Shown piece after piece: positions 7,197-17,011 of a DNA stretch of 64,000 bases. A model generated the notes under the pieces. It searched no databases. It was given only the letters and a program-made list of their open reading frames with translations, and was not told where the DNA came from. The position numbers were made by a program, and so were the translations under genes. The stretch's first letter is position 1; the number at the start of each line of letters is the position of its first letter. This DNA comes from Streptococcus varani (GTDB lineage: Bacteria > Bacillota > Bacilli > Lactobacillales > Streptococcaceae), in the NCBI RefSeq assembly GCF_001375655.1, contig NZ_CTEN01000001.1, positions 248,001 to 312,000 on the forward strand, written 5' to 3'.

Positions 7197-7926
7197 AACT
7201 GGATTTTAGTCCCAATCGGTTGAGAATTTCTTCTTTATATTGTAGTTTTGCCAATTCGGGTTGCTCAGCATTCTTCCAATCCATGTTCAGCTCAGCAACG
7301 ATTTGGCCAGGCTTGTGATTGAGGACATAGATACGGTCACTAAGTTTAATGGCCTCGTAAATGCTATGGGTGATGAGGATGGTTGTTAGTTTGAACTGCT
7401 TGTGAATGTTCAGATACCAGTCATGCAGGGTCATCTTGGTCATCTCGTCCAAGGCGCTGAAGGCCTCATCTAGAAGAAAGAGGTCATGACCGAAGAGATA
7501 GGTCCGCAGGAGGGCAATCCGCTGCCGCATGCCACCGCTCAGTTCATGAGGATAGGCATCCCGAACACTGTCCAGACCAAATTCTATCAAAAGAGCATCC
7601 GCTTCTTGAACAGCTTGCACTTTTTTGATACCTCGAATGGTCAAAGGCAGAATAACATTCCCCAAAATGGTCTTGTGTTCTAGTAGCAAATCCTTTTGTA
7701 GCATGTAGCTGACCTTGCCCTTAGGATTGTCCAGACCATCGACCATTATTTTCCCCTCTTGAACAGGTAAAATACCAGCTATGAGATTAAAAAGGGTCGT
7801 TTTCCCCACCCCACTAGGGCCCAGGATAGAAACAATTTCTCCCTGATCAACATGAAGGTTGATGTCTTTGATGATAGGGGCCTCTTCATAAGCAAAGGTC
7901 AGTTCTTTCAGTTCGAGTTTTTTCAT
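7195..7926 (-). CDS. thiZ: ABC transporter ATPase, thiamine-precursor uptake (ThiZ-like)
   Basis: A 243-aa nucleotide-binding subunit of the nitrate/sulfonate/taurine-type importer class. It shows Walker A GPSGVGKTT (about residues 36-44), the signature LSGGMRQR (about 129-136), Walker B LFLLDEAFSALD and the switch His in ILITHS. It would energise import through the neighbouring permease and lipoprotein. The start overlaps the binding-protein gene by 4 bases. Assignment to thiamine-precursor (hydroxymethylpyrimidine-type) transport rests on the TPP riboswitch at the head of the operon, which the ABC family alone would not show. The symbol is by analogy to ThiXYZ systems. Confidence 0.82.
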   Translation of the reverse strand: MKKLELKELTFAYEEAPIIKDINLHVDQGEIVSILGPSGVGKTTLFNLIAGILPVQEGKIMVDGLDNPKGKVSYMLQKDLLLEHKTILGNVILPLTIRGIKKVQAVQEADALLIEFGLDSVRDAYPHELSGGMRQRIALLRTYLFGHDLFLLDEAFSALDEMTKMTLHDWYLNIHKQFKLTTILITHSIYEAIKLSDRIYVLNHKPGQIVAELNMDWKNAEQPELAKLQYKEEILNRLGLKSS

Positions 7927-8906
7927 TGGGACAAGTAATCATTTGAAAAACCTTGATTTTTCAAATCGCTTTCTAGGATTCCTTTTTTATAAGCCCAAGC
8001 ATAGAAGGCATTCCAGCGGTCTGCATCAAACTCCCCCCACTTTTCAGGATTGGAAGCGTAGTGCTTAGACAGGTATTCTTGGGAGGCTAGGACAAATTCT
8101 TTCTGATTTTCCAAGGCTGGTGCATGCTTGATAAGGATTTCCGCACTTTCTTTTGGGTTTTCTATAGCATATTGGTAGCCTTTTTTAATGGCTTTAAGAA
8201 CTTTTTTGGCCTGATCTGGATGTTCTTTTAAGTAGTCATTATTGGCGATAATCACTGGCGAATAATAGTCAAATTCTGGCGCAAAGTCCCTTAGATAGAA
8301 ATAGTTTGTTTTCATACCTTCTTGTTCAGCCATGATGCCATCCCAACCGTAGTAAATCCAGGCTGCATCAAACATCTTATTGGCAATTGGCGTAATCGAA
8401 TTCGCATCCGTATTGGGTACTTTTTCAACCGTAGCAAAATCGCCACCCTCTTCTGAAACCAAGGTTTCTAACATAGCCAACTCAATTGGATCATTCCAGG
8501 TTCCATATTTCTTACCAACCAAATCTTTAGGGCTCTTGATGTTGGCTTCACCAGCGGAAATAATACCTGAAGTGTTGTGCTCAACCAAGGCTGCAACGGC
8601 TGTAATCCCCGCACCTTTTTCCAATTTCTTAGCCATAAAGTCTTGGAAATAGACGACAAAAGGAGCCTTGCCATTGATCACTAAATCCGATGAGCTATCT
8701 TCTGATGGCAGTTTGATGTCGACCTTGACGCCCTCTTCTTCAAAATATCCCTTATCCAAAGCTACATAGAGACCGGTATGATTGGTATTTGGGGTCCAGT
8801 CTAGGATAAAATCAATGGTGTCATCTTTAGTTGAAGCACACGCTCCTAAAATAAGAGTAGCGGATGCCAAGAGAACCATAGCCGTCGATTTCATCTTCTT
8901 TTTCAT
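7923..8906 (-). CDS. thiY: Substrate-binding lipoprotein, NMT1/THI5-like (ThiY-like)
   Basis: A 327-aa lipoprotein: basic N-terminus, hydrophobic core and a lipobox LGAC with the modified Cys at about residue 22. The mature part begins with the NMT1/THI5-type FILDWTPNTNHTGLYVAL motif and continues as a type II periplasmic-binding fold with EEGVKVDI and a C-terminal helical region. Such proteins bind pyrimidine precursors of thiamine at the outer membrane face and deliver them to the ABC permease. It is translationally coupled to the ATPase gene and follows the permease gene by 12 bases. TPP-riboswitch control supports the substrate class. Confidence 0.87.
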   Translation of the reverse strand: MKKKMKSTAMVLLASATLILGACASTKDDTIDFILDWTPNTNHTGLYVALDKGYFEEEGVKVDIKLPSEDSSSDLVINGKAPFVVYFQDFMAKKLEKGAGITAVAALVEHNTSGIISAGEANIKSPKDLVGKKYGTWNDPIELAMLETLVSEEGGDFATVEKVPNTDANSITPIANKMFDAAWIYYGWDGIMAEQEGMKTNYFYLRDFAPEFDYYSPVIIANNDYLKEHPDQAKKVLKAIKKGYQYAIENPKESAEILIKHAPALENQKEFVLASQEYLSKHYASNPEKWGEFDADRWNAFYAWAYKKGILESDLKNQGFSNDYLSQ

Positions 8907-8918
8907 AGTTTTCTCTTT

Positions 8919-9686
8919 CTATTTTATTGTAGGTTTCCATTTGATAACCATTTTCTCACTAATTTGAACCAATTTCATTGCCAGAAGGCTAATCAGTGAG
9001 ACCCAAATGATAATGGCGAACATGGTATCGTACTGGAAGAGTTTTTTGGATTGTATCATATAGACTCCCAAGCCCTCAAAACCGCCTAGCCATTCGGAAA
9101 CGACAGTGGCGATAAAGGCATAAGAGACGCTGACCCGAAGACCAGCATAAAAATAAGGTAAGGCATTGGGAATTTTAAAATGCCACAGTACTTGCCAAGG
9201 TTTTGCTCCCATGAGTTGGAAAAGCCTCAATCCGTCCGCATCACAGTTACGAAATCCATCTAGGATGTTGACAATGATTGGAAAGGTTGTTGTTAAGATA
9301 ATGAGGACAATCTTAGGTAAAATCCCATACCCTAACCAAAGGACCAAAGTAGGTGCCAAAGCGATAGTCGGAATGGTTTGGATGACCACCAAAATCGGGT
9401 AGAGCATATCATTGACCCAACTATATCGATCCATGATAAGAGCCAACAAGCAGGCAATCAGCACTCCCAAACTCAGACCCAGAAGAGCCGTCTGCAAGGT
9501 ATGGAGACTATGTTGCCCTAAAAGGACCCTATCACGCGCAAAAGCCTGTAAAATTTCGATGGGAGTCGGCAGGATATACTTTGGTAAAAGCTGGAGAAAA
9601 CCAGCTATCTGCCAGATGAGCAAGAGCAAGATGATACCTAGACTGCTAATCTGTTTACGAATGATATTTTTCAATTTTTTCCTCAA
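8919..9686 (-). CDS. thiX: ABC transporter permease, thiamine-precursor uptake (ThiX-like)
   Basis: A 255-aa inner membrane permease with about six helices and the binding-protein-dependent transport loop (EAA-like segment LFQLMGAKPWQVLWHFKIP, about residues 150-168). It matches the SsuC/TauC/ThiX class of permeases in size and topology. It overlaps the upstream thiamine-binding-protein gene by 32 bases, so translation is probably coupled. With the lipoprotein and ATPase genes downstream it forms a complete importer, probably for a thiamine pyrimidine precursor given the riboswitch. Confidence 0.85.
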   Translation of the reverse strand: MRKKLKNIIRKQISSLGIILLLLIWQIAGFLQLLPKYILPTPIEILQAFARDRVLLGQHSLHTLQTALLGLSLGVLIACLLALIMDRYSWVNDMLYPILVVIQTIPTIALAPTLVLWLGYGILPKIVLIILTTTFPIIVNILDGFRNCDADGLRLFQLMGAKPWQVLWHFKIPNALPYFYAGLRVSVSYAFIATVVSEWLGGFEGLGVYMIQSKKLFQYDTMFAIIIWVSLISLLAMKLVQISEKMVIKWKPTIK

Positions 9687-9936
9687 TAGACAAGATTTGT
9701 CCGTAGTTTATTTTGACATTGGCGAAGATATTATCTGCCTCACTACCGGCCAATTCAATAGCAGTCTTAAGAATGAGCATCAACTCCTCCCATTCTCCCT
9801 CTAGCACTGTTTCAAATGGGGTCACTACTTGGTTGACAGGCTGTTTTTGTAAGTAAGCAATCACCTTCTCTATGACCTGCAAACGGTCAGCTGAATGACT
9901 CAACGGCAGAATTTGTAGTGCGATACTAGCTTTCAT
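9655..9936 (-). CDS. Thiamine-binding protein of the YqgV/MTH1187 (DUF77) family
   Basis: A 93-aa protein with the ferredoxin-like fold signature of the COG0011/DUF77 family: MKASIALQILPLS at the start, VIAYLQKQ, then TPFETVLEGEWEELM in the middle and ANVKINYG near the end. Members bind thiamine or related compounds and often sit with thiamine transporters. It is the first gene after the TPP riboswitch and overlaps the permease start. A strong AAGGAGG precedes the start. The exact role in uptake or sensing is not established; a soluble carrier role is inference. Confidence 0.82.
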   Translation of the reverse strand: MKASIALQILPLSHSADRLQVIEKVIAYLQKQPVNQVVTPFETVLEGEWEELMLILKTAIELAGSEADNIFANVKINYGQILSIEEKIEKYHS

Positions 9937-10020
9937 TGTTGTAACCTCCTTCTGTTGTAGATGTTTTTAACCTCTCTAAACTCCGTTTTGCCTTTCAGGT
10001 TCACTTTTGCTAAGATATAG

Positions 10021-10048
10021 AAAAAACACTTCTCCACATGGAAAAGTG
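10021..10048 (-). terminator. Expression-platform terminator of the TPP riboswitch
   Basis: On the minus strand CACTTTTCC (10048-10040), loop ATGT, GGAGAAGTG (10035-10027), then six T. It lies between the aptamer and the first gene, so ligand binding would favour premature termination. Confidence 0.8.
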
Positions 10049-10065
10049 CCTAAAATTAGTCTTAT

Positions 10066-10146
10066 CTTATCGTTCCTACGCTAGCATTACCTAGATCAGG
10101 TGCGGTCGAAGCTTACACTTCCTCTCAGACTGTACACAGACTCCCA
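10066..10146 (-). promoter_or_regulatory. TPP riboswitch (THI element)
   Basis: The minus strand shows both conserved aptamer parts: CTGAGAGG near the 5' side and ACCTGATCTAGGTAATGC then TAGCGTAGGAA on the 3' side, the classic thi-box signature. The variable stem lies between. An intrinsic terminator follows within 20 bases. Predicted effect: thiamine pyrophosphate turns off the transporter operon at 7195-9936. Confidence 0.93.
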
Positions 10147-10203
10147 TATGAACCTATCATAACGAAAAGGCTTGCAAAAGTCAAGAGAAGAGCTTTTCAA
10201 AAC

Positions 10204-10779
10204 TTATATAAACATGTTTTTTGTCAAAAATAACGATAGATTCTGTTCTCTCAACTTGAAGTCCTTCCATTCAAACTCAGGTTTTCCGCACAGTCTTGAT
10301 TGATTTTCTTTGCCTATAAAAAACCATAAAAAGTTTTCGTTCTTCTGTTTGAAACAAAAAAAGATTGAAGACTCTATTTCAGATTGTAGACAAACTTCAT
10401 TTTTGAGGTTTGTCTTTTTTTGTATATTGCCGAAATATGGTGGAAATTGGCAGATTTGGACAAAATAAAAAGGCTTCCCAGCCATCATTTTCACCAGTTT
10501 TTTGATATTGAGACATGCCAAGGTCAGTCCAACCTTGTCTTCCATTTTGGACCGAATACCATAGAGGCACTGAATAAGAGGGATTTTAACCAGCATGACA
10601 GGATCTAAACTCGGACGACCATTATCGGTTGAGTAGGTGTCCTCTACCAACTCATAAATGAAGTTAAAATCAATCACCTCATCAACTTGACGAAGGAAAT
10701 GATCAATTGGAACAAGGTCATCAAGTGTATAGAAACCATATTGATTGCGGTTGTAATCTGGTTTTTCCTTATGAAGCAT
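10204..10779 (-). pseudogene. Internally deleted IS1182-family transposase
   Basis: The first 75 or so residues (MLHKEKPDYNRNQYGFYTLD through DNGRPSLDPVMLVKIPLIQC) are the intact N-terminus of an IS1182-type transposase. They are followed directly by a C-terminal-looking block (KMEDKVGLTLACLNIKKLV and onward), so about 340 residues including the catalytic core are missing in frame. Full-length family members are near 480 aa; here 191 codons remain, with a read-through tail. The start is the ATG at 10779, with GGAGG upstream; an earlier in-frame TTG is not needed. It cannot be active but could be moved by a full copy elsewhere if its ends are kept. Confidence 0.78.
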
Positions 10780-10830
10780 AGCCAAACCTCCTCATACTAG
10801 ATACTTTTATTATACTCCTATTCACAAAGA

Positions 10831-10862
10831 AAAGCCCTTAGAAACCTAATTCCAAGGACTTT
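10831..10862 (-). terminator. Probable terminator of the dnaB-veg transcript
   Basis: AAAGCCCTTAGAA (10831-10843) and TTCCAAGGACTTT (10850-10862) pair at 11 of 13 positions. On the minus strand a TTTTC stretch follows. It lies between veg and the transposase remnant. Confidence 0.5.
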
Positions 10863-10916
10863 GTCTTCAGTCTGGACTCTATTTTTCTTCAATCTGTGAT
10901 TTTATGAACTATTTTT

Positions 10917-11174
10917 TTAAGCTTCGTCCAAATAATTAATCAAAATCTTTTCCGTCAAGATATCTGAGTAAGTATAGGATTCTACATAGGTATTATTTGG
11001 ATCTTCAAATTCTACAATAAAGAGAGATTGATAGACTTCCATGATTCGTCCTTGTTTATTTTTCTCACGTTTACGGCCATTTTCAAGGGTCAATTCAACA
11101 ATTTGTCCTTCATGCTCCTTGATATCCGTTTTTATTTGTTTCATTTTGGCAACATCTGTAAATGCATCACTCAT
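10917..11174 (-). CDS. veg: Veg family protein
   Basis: An 85-aa protein with the Veg/DUF1021 pattern: a short N-terminal helix, then the SH3-like core HEGQIVELTLENGRKR, IMEVYQSLFIVEF and SYTYSDILTEKI. The family is small, basic to acidic, cytoplasmic and highly expressed in low-GC Gram-positives; in Bacillus it has been linked to biofilm matrix control. It is the last gene of the dnaB transcript, 6 bases after the dnaB stop, and a hairpin follows. Function in streptococci is not established. Confidence 0.88.
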   Translation of the reverse strand: MSDAFTDVAKMKQIKTDIKEHEGQIVELTLENGRKREKNKQGRIMEVYQSLFIVEFEDPNNTYVESYTYSDILTEKILINYLDEA

Positions 11175-11180
11175 TATTTT

Positions 11181-12533
11181 TTATCCTTCCTCTCTCTTAG
11201 AGATACTTGAAAACTTGTTGTATTCCTTCTGGAACATCAGCTCAACCGAACCTCGGGAACCTGAACGGTTCTTCTCGATGATGACTTCAACTGTATTATT
11301 GGGAATTCCAGCCTCTTCTTCGTCCGTATGGTAATAATCATCACGATGAAGGAAGGCAACAATATCAGCATCCTGCTCAATGGAACCTGATTCCCGCAAG
11401 TCAGATAGCATCGGTCGTTTGTCTTGACGCTGCTCAATAGAACGAGAGAGCTGACTGAGGGCAATAACTGGAACTTTTAATTCCTTGGCCAAAATTTTCA
11501 ACTGACGAGAGATCTCTGACACTTCTTGTTGCCGACTCTCGCGGCCATTGCCAGTAATCAATTGCAAATAGTCAATCAGAATCAAGCCCAAATTCCCGGT
11601 TTCTTGGGCTAGTTTTCGAGAACGGGAACGAATTTCCGTAATCCGAATACCCGGGGTATCGTCAACATAGATACTAGCCCGCGCCAGATTGGACTGAGCA
11701 ATCATTAATTTTTGCCACTCTTCGTCAGAAAGCTGTCCCGTACGGATAGAGCGGGAGTTAATGACTCCTTCTGAAGCCAACATCCGGTCTACCAAGCTCT
11801 CAGCCCCCATCTCCAGAGAGAAAATAGCTACCGTCAAACCGAGTTTAGTTCCGATATTCTGGGCCACATTGAGGGCAAAGGCTGTCTTACCAACGGCGGG
11901 TCGAGCAGCTAAAATAATCAGCTCTTCCTCATGAAAACCGGTCGTCATATTGTCTAAAGCTGGGTAACCAGAAGCAATACCCGTGATATCCGAAGTCTGC
12001 TGAGAACGAGCTTCTAAATTTTCAAAGTTGAGGTTGAGGACATCATCAATCTTTTTGAAGCCGGAACGACTAGCCCCCTCACTGACATCAATCAGGGCTT
12101 TTTCCGCATTGGCAATGATGGTATCCGAATCATCCGCTCCATCATAGGCTTGATTGACAGATTCCGTCAAGCGTTCAATCAACTTACGAAGACTAGATTT
12201 TTCAGCGACAATTTTGGCATAATATTCTGCATTAGCAGATGTCGGGACAGAGTTAATGACCTCAGCCAGATAGGCCAAACCACCGATGTTTTCCAAATCC
12301 CCATGGTTGGCCAGATAGTTGCGCATGGTGGTCGAATCAATCGCTTCATTTCGCTCGGATAAGGCTACCATGGCTGCAAAAATTAAGCGGTGAGCATGCT
12401 TAAAGAAATCCTCAGCCTCGATATATTCGCGAACGAAAACCAACTTATTTTCATCGATAAAAATCGCACCTAAAACGGACTGCTCCGCCAAAATATCCTG
12501 CGGTTGCATACGCAATTCATCAAATTCTACCAA
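11181..12533 (-). CDS. dnaB: Replicative DNA helicase DnaB
   Basis: The N-terminal primase-interacting domain (QPQDILAEQSVLGAIFID, about residues 8-110) is joined by a linker to the RecA-like ATPase domain. That domain has Walker A ARPAVGKTAF, Walker B LILIDYLQLI and a C-terminal arginine-finger region. The hexamer unwinds DNA at the fork. The longest frame begins with a GTG at 12548, but this lies within the GGGAGGTGA ribosome binding site. The TTG at 12533, 7 bases after GGAGG, gives 450 aa with a normal streptococcal N-terminus, so I chose it. It lies between rplI and veg in one minus-strand operon. Confidence 0.93.
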   Translation of the reverse strand: MVEFDELRMQPQDILAEQSVLGAIFIDENKLVFVREYIEAEDFFKHAHRLIFAAMVALSERNEAIDSTTMRNYLANHGDLENIGGLAYLAEVINSVPTSANAEYYAKIVAEKSSLRKLIERLTESVNQAYDGADDSDTIIANAEKALIDVSEGASRSGFKKIDDVLNLNFENLEARSQQTSDITGIASGYPALDNMTTGFHEEELIILAARPAVGKTAFALNVAQNIGTKLGLTVAIFSLEMGAESLVDRMLASEGVINSRSIRTGQLSDEEWQKLMIAQSNLARASIYVDDTPGIRITEIRSRSRKLAQETGNLGLILIDYLQLITGNGRESRQQEVSEISRQLKILAKELKVPVIALSQLSRSIEQRQDKRPMLSDLRESGSIEQDADIVAFLHRDDYYHTDEEEAGIPNNTVEVIIEKNRSGSRGSVELMFQKEYNKFSSISKREEG

Positions 12534-12562
12534 AATCTCACCTCCCACCTCTTGCTTTTCTT

Positions 12563-13015
12563 TTAGGCTTCTTTGATACTCAAGTTAATGACACCTGTCA
12601 CATCTTGGTAGAGTTTAACAGGTACATCAATTAGGCCAACTGCACGAATCGGATGGTCTAATTGAATATGGCGTTTGTCCACCTTGATGCCGAATTGCTT
12701 AGCCAATTCTTCTGCAATTTTCTTGCTGGTAATAGAGCCAAATGTTCGACCATCCGGACCTACTTTTTCCACAAATTGAACCAGGGTTCCTTCTTCAGCT
12801 AGTTTGACTTTCAGAGCCTCTGCTTCAGCAATCATTTCTGCATGAGCTTTTTCTTTGGATTTTTCTTGGCCACGAAGCTCACTGATTGCCTGATTGGTTG
12901 CTTCTTTAGCCAAGTTTTTTTTAATTAAAAAGTTTTGAGCATAGCCAGTTGGTACTTCTTTGATTTGGCCTTTCTTACCTTGACCTTTTACATCTGCTAA
13001 AAAGATAACTTTCAT
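12563..13015 (-). CDS. rplI: 50S ribosomal protein L9
   Basis: A 150-aa L9 with the conserved N-terminal globular domain [20 protein letters not shown], a long connecting helix (about residues 40-75) and the C-terminal domain that begins near [20 protein letters not shown]9 binds 23S rRNA domain V and helps hold reading frame. It lies 9 bases after gdpP and 29 bases before dnaB, the order common in streptococci and staphylococci. Full length, no oddities. Confidence 0.97.
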   Translation of the reverse strand: MKVIFLADVKGQGKKGQIKEVPTGYAQNFLIKKNLAKEATNQAISELRGQEKSKEKAHAEMIAEAEALKVKLAEEGTLVQFVEKVGPDGRTFGSITSKKIAEELAKQFGIKVDKRHIQLDHPIRAVGLIDVPVKLYQDVTGVINLSIKEA

Positions 13016-13024
13016 GGTAGTCTC

Positions 13025-14989
13025 CTATTCTTCTTTTAATTCTTCTAAAATTTTGTTCATCAATTGAACCTGAACTTCAATAACGGATTGATCATAAACC
13101 TGGGCTGCAGCCAAGTTAAAATGACCGCCACCACCTAAGGATTCCATAATCCGCTGAACGTTGACTTTGCTACGACTACGAGCAGAGATAGACACAAAAT
13201 CTTTGATATTCTTAGTGACTACAAAAACTGCCTCAATACCGGCCATGTCCAAGATAGCATCTGCTGCTTTACTTGGCACGACATTGTCATATCTTGTTTC
13301 TTCATCCCCACCAACCAAAATAATATCTTCCGTAATATTTTTTCCACGCAAGATTAGTTCGTTGATTTTACGGTACTCTTCAAAATCTGTTGCAGCAATC
13401 TGGTGGATTTCCAAACTATCACTCCCACGGGCCCGCAAGAAACTGGCCACATCAAAAGTCCGGCTAGTTACACGAGCTGTAAAGTTCTTGGTATCCAACA
13501 TAATGCCAGCCATCAAAAGACTAGATTGCAGACGGTTGAGTTTGTGGTGCTTATCATTTTGGAATTGAATCAATTCCGTCACCAATTCACTAGCTGAAGA
13601 GGCTCCACTTTCGATATAAGTCAAGATCGAATTGTTTGGGAAATCGGTATCCCTTCTGTGGTGGTCCACAACAACGACCTGTTCAAAAAGTTCATAAAAG
13701 TCTTTTGACAGGGTCAGAGCAATTTTAGAATGATCCACCATAATCATGAGGGATTGTTCTGTTACCATCTTCTTGGCCTCTTCAACGGTCACCAGATTGG
13801 AACAATTTTCGTTTTGTAACTTGGAGATTGCACGAGCAATATCCGGTGACATTTCTGACTCATTGTAGACAGTGTAAGCATTGTTCATGATATTTTGAGC
13901 AAAATGCTGCATACCTACCGCAGAACCAAGAGCATCCATATCTAGATTGCGGTGACCAACCACAAAGACAGCATCTACCGTTTTTAACTTGTCTGAAATA
14001 GCTGTCATCATCGCACGAGTACGGGTACGAGTACGTTTCACTGCAGAGGCTGTCCCACCACCAAAGAAAATGGGTTGCTTACTCTCATCGTTTTCTTTGA
14101 CGACAACTTGATCTCCACCGCGAACTTCAGCCATATTTAGATTTTGTAGGGCAACCTGTCCGATTTGCTGATGATTACCATCGCCGTAGGCTATACCGAT
14201 GCTAAGGGTCAAAGCTAGATCCATATTTTTAGCTTCTTCACGGAATTTATCAATAATGGAAAACTTGCTATCAATTAAAGCTTCCAGAACAGAATAATCC
14301 GTAAAGAGATAGAAACGATCCATTGTTCCGCGGCGGTAGTAAATGCCATGTTGGTGAGCAAATTCTGAAACGAACTGAGCCAAAAAACTATTGAGCTGAC
14401 TGATTTGAGCGTCTGTCAGACTGTCCTCCAACTCATCATAGTTGTCAACCGAGATAATCCCAATTACTGGGCGAGAGCCCACAAGGTTAGTTGTGGCCTT
14501 ATACTCCGTTGATACATCAAAAAAGTAAAAGAGTCCTTGCTTATAATCAACATGAACAGCATAGCGTTTACCGGAAAAATTGGCATAGGTCCGTTCATCA
14601 TCCAAACCAACCTCTACAATCTCACGCAGTTTCTTTTTATCAAATTCCCCATCATCTTGAGCAAAAATCAGTTCCGCAAAAGGGTTGAACCACTCAACAT
14701 GGTTGTCTTCTTGACGAATCTTGATGACACCAACCGGCATCTGATCTAGGAGTTGCATCAGACCTGTATTGGCTTCTTCATTCAAATACTCAATTTGTTC
14801 TAATTCACTAATTTCATAAGATTTCTTCTGATAGATAAAGAGAAGCACCAAAAGCAAGAAAGCTACAAAGGTTGCTAGGAGCGTGGTTGGTGGTTCAGGA
14901 AAAAGGCTGTGTAGGACAGCAATTATTCCAAATAAGATAAGACCGATCATTATAAAATGAAGGGCTGAAAATCGAAATTTCTTCATCAT
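13025..14989 (-). CDS. gdpP: Cyclic-di-AMP phosphodiesterase GdpP
   Basis: A 654-aa membrane enzyme that hydrolyses c-di-AMP to pApA. It has two N-terminal helices (about residues 12-53), a degenerate PAS domain, a modified GGDEF domain (about 175-300) and a DHH/DHHA1 catalytic module. The metal-binding motifs are visible as HRNLDMDALGS (about 348), VDHHRRD (about 440) and the C-terminal GGGHFNLAAAQ. c-di-AMP controls potassium, cell wall and competence traits in streptococci. Either of two adjacent ATG codons may start it. It is followed by rplI within 9 bases. Confidence 0.95.
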   Translation of the reverse strand: MMKKFRFSALHFIMIGLILFGIIAVLHSLFPEPPTTLLATFVAFLLLVLLFIYQKKSYEISELEQIEYLNEEANTGLMQLLDQMPVGVIKIRQEDNHVEWFNPFAELIFAQDDGEFDKKKLREIVEVGLDDERTYANFSGKRYAVHVDYKQGLFYFFDVSTEYKATTNLVGSRPVIGIISVDNYDELEDSLTDAQISQLNSFLAQFVSEFAHQHGIYYRRGTMDRFYLFTDYSVLEALIDSKFSIIDKFREEAKNMDLALTLSIGIAYGDGNHQQIGQVALQNLNMAEVRGGDQVVVKENDESKQPIFFGGGTASAVKRTRTRTRAMMTAISDKLKTVDAVFVVGHRNLDMDALGSAVGMQHFAQNIMNNAYTVYNESEMSPDIARAISKLQNENCSNLVTVEEAKKMVTEQSLMIMVDHSKIALTLSKDFYELFEQVVVVDHHRRDTDFPNNSILTYIESGASSASELVTELIQFQNDKHHKLNRLQSSLLMAGIMLDTKNFTARVTSRTFDVASFLRARGSDSLEIHQIAATDFEEYRKINELILRGKNITEDIILVGGDEETRYDNVVPSKAADAILDMAGIEAVFVVTKNIKDFVSISARSRSKVNVQRIMESLGGGGHFNLAAAQVYDQSVIEVQVQLMNKILEELKEE

Positions 14990-15083
14990 TAACCTCTGTT
15001 TGCCATTCTAACACAAAAGCGGTCAAAAAGCTAGTTTGCCCATCCTATTCTAGCTGTAAGAAAAGAAGAAAAGACAGCTATTC

Positions 15084-16997
15084 TCAGCTATCTTTTTGAG
15101 CATTTTTTGAAATGGAGCGGCTCCGTCCTTCTAAATAGACCATGAGAATGGAAATGTCAGCTGGATTAACCCCTGAAATCCGACTCGCTTGACCAATGGT
15201 TTCGGGCGCAATCAACTTAAATTTTTGACGAGCTTCTGTCGCAATGGAGTCAATATCATCCCAGTCAATATCTGCTGGAATCCGTTTTTCTTCCATGCGT
15301 TTCATCTTAGCAACCTGATCCAGGGCCTTGTTGATGTACCCCTCATACTTGGTCTCCGTCTCAATCAACTCAATAGTCTTGGCAGACAAGTCCTCTGCTG
15401 CCGGTCCGATAAATTTCACCACATCGGCATAGGTCACTTCGGGACGACGCATGAATTCTTGAGCTGTCAGGGCATCTGTCAGAGGTTTAAAGCCCATGGC
15501 CGTTACTTGTTCATTGGTCTCTTTGATAGGCCTGAGTTTGATGGACTTGAGACGGGTCATTTCATTGTCAAATTGCTGTTTGTGAATCTGGAAATGCTCC
15601 CAACGGTCATCATTGACCAAACCAACCTCACGACCAATCTCCGTCAGACGCATATCAGCATTATCGTGACGCAAAATCAAGCGATATTCAGCTCGAGAGG
15701 TCAAGAGGCGATAGGGTTCGATCGTCCCTTTTGTCACCAAATCATCAATCATTACACCGATGTAACCATCGCTCCGCTTCAAAATCAACTCAGGTTTGCC
15801 CTGCACCTTCAGTGCCGCATTGATTCCAGCTATAATCCCTTGACCAGCAGCCTCTTCATAACCTGAAGTACCATTGGTTTGTCCTGCCGTAAAGAGACCC
15901 GAAATCGCCTTGGTTTCCAAAGTTGCCCGCAGTTGATGAGGCAAGACCATGTCATACTCAATGGCATAACCAGTCCGCATCATTTCCGCCTTTTCCAGAC
16001 CAGCAATGGAGTGAACTAAATCTTTTTGAACATCTTCTGGAAGACTGGTTGATAGACCTTGGATATAGATTTCATCCGTATCCCGTCCTTCTGGCTCCAG
16101 GAAGAGCTGATGGCGTTCCTTGTCTGCAAACCGCACAATTTTATCTTCAATCGATGGACAGTAGCGCGGACCCACCCCTTTGACAATCCCTGAAAACATC
16201 GGGGCGCGATGAAGATTGGCATTGATAATCTCATGGCTACTTTCGTTTGTATAGGTCAACCAGCAAGGAATTTGATCTTGCAGGTAATCTTCATCCTTAG
16301 ACAAGAATGAGAAATGATTTGGCTTCTCATCCCCTGGTTGAATCTCTGTCACCTCATAATTGATGCTTTTGGCATTGACACGAGGCGGGGTACCTGTCTT
16401 AAATCGACCAATTTCAAGACCTAATTCTTTCAAATTGTCCGCCAACTTGACAGAAGCCAGGCTGTTGTTTGGACCAGATGAATACTTGAGGTCTCCAATG
16501 ATGATTTCCCCACGTAGGGCTGTACCCGTTGTGACGATAACTGCCTTAGCAGCATAAAACTGATTGGTCGCGGTCCGAACACCGATAACCTGTGCCTCTT
16601 CCACCAAAATCTCATCAATCATGGTTTGATGGAGGGTCAGATTGTCCTGTTTCTCCACCGTTTTTTTCATTTCACGGGAGTATTCAGCCTTATCAGCTTG
16701 AGCCCGTAAGGCCCGCACCGCTGGTCCTTTACCAGTGTTGAGCATCTTCATCTGGATGTAGGTCTTATCAATATTGCGTCCCATCTCGCCACCTAGAGCA
16801 TCGATTTCCCGTACCACAATCCCCTTGGCTGATCCACCAATCGAAGGATTACAGGGCATAAAAGCTAGCATATCCAGGTTAATCGTTGCTAGTAAGGTTT
16901 TACAACCCATACGAGCTGTCGCTAGACCTGCTTCAACTCCAGCATGGCCTGCTCCGATGACGATAACGTCATAGTTTTCTGTGAAAGTATAAGTCAT
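15084..16997 (-). CDS. mnmG: tRNA uridine-34 carboxymethylaminomethyl enzyme MnmG
   Basis: A 637-aa FAD-dependent enzyme that with MnmE installs cmnm5 groups at wobble U34. The FAD-binding motif is [12 protein letters not shown] (about residues 16-27), followed by the family motifs [19 protein letters not shown] and the later [12 protein letters not shown]. The C-terminal helical domain that contacts MnmE and tRNA ends with [15 protein letters not shown]. Full length. It shares this stretch with a nudix gene (14 bases upstream) and with mnmA, the 2-thiolase that modifies the same nucleotide, so tRNA wobble modification genes are grouped. Confidence 0.96.
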   Translation of the reverse strand: MTYTFTENYDVIVIGAGHAGVEAGLATARMGCKTLLATINLDMLAFMPCNPSIGGSAKGIVVREIDALGGEMGRNIDKTYIQMKMLNTGKGPAVRALRAQADKAEYSREMKKTVEKQDNLTLHQTMIDEILVEEAQVIGVRTATNQFYAAKAVIVTTGTALRGEIIIGDLKYSSGPNNSLASVKLADNLKELGLEIGRFKTGTPPRVNAKSINYEVTEIQPGDEKPNHFSFLSKDEDYLQDQIPCWLTYTNESSHEIINANLHRAPMFSGIVKGVGPRYCPSIEDKIVRFADKERHQLFLEPEGRDTDEIYIQGLSTSLPEDVQKDLVHSIAGLEKAEMMRTGYAIEYDMVLPHQLRATLETKAISGLFTAGQTNGTSGYEEAAGQGIIAGINAALKVQGKPELILKRSDGYIGVMIDDLVTKGTIEPYRLLTSRAEYRLILRHDNADMRLTEIGREVGLVNDDRWEHFQIHKQQFDNEMTRLKSIKLRPIKETNEQVTAMGFKPLTDALTAQEFMRRPEVTYADVVKFIGPAAEDLSAKTIELIETETKYEGYINKALDQVAKMKRMEEKRIPADIDWDDIDSIATEARQKFKLIAPETIGQASRISGVNPADISILMVYLEGRSRSISKNAQKDS

Positions 16998-17011
16998 TAT
17001 ATGTTCCTTTT

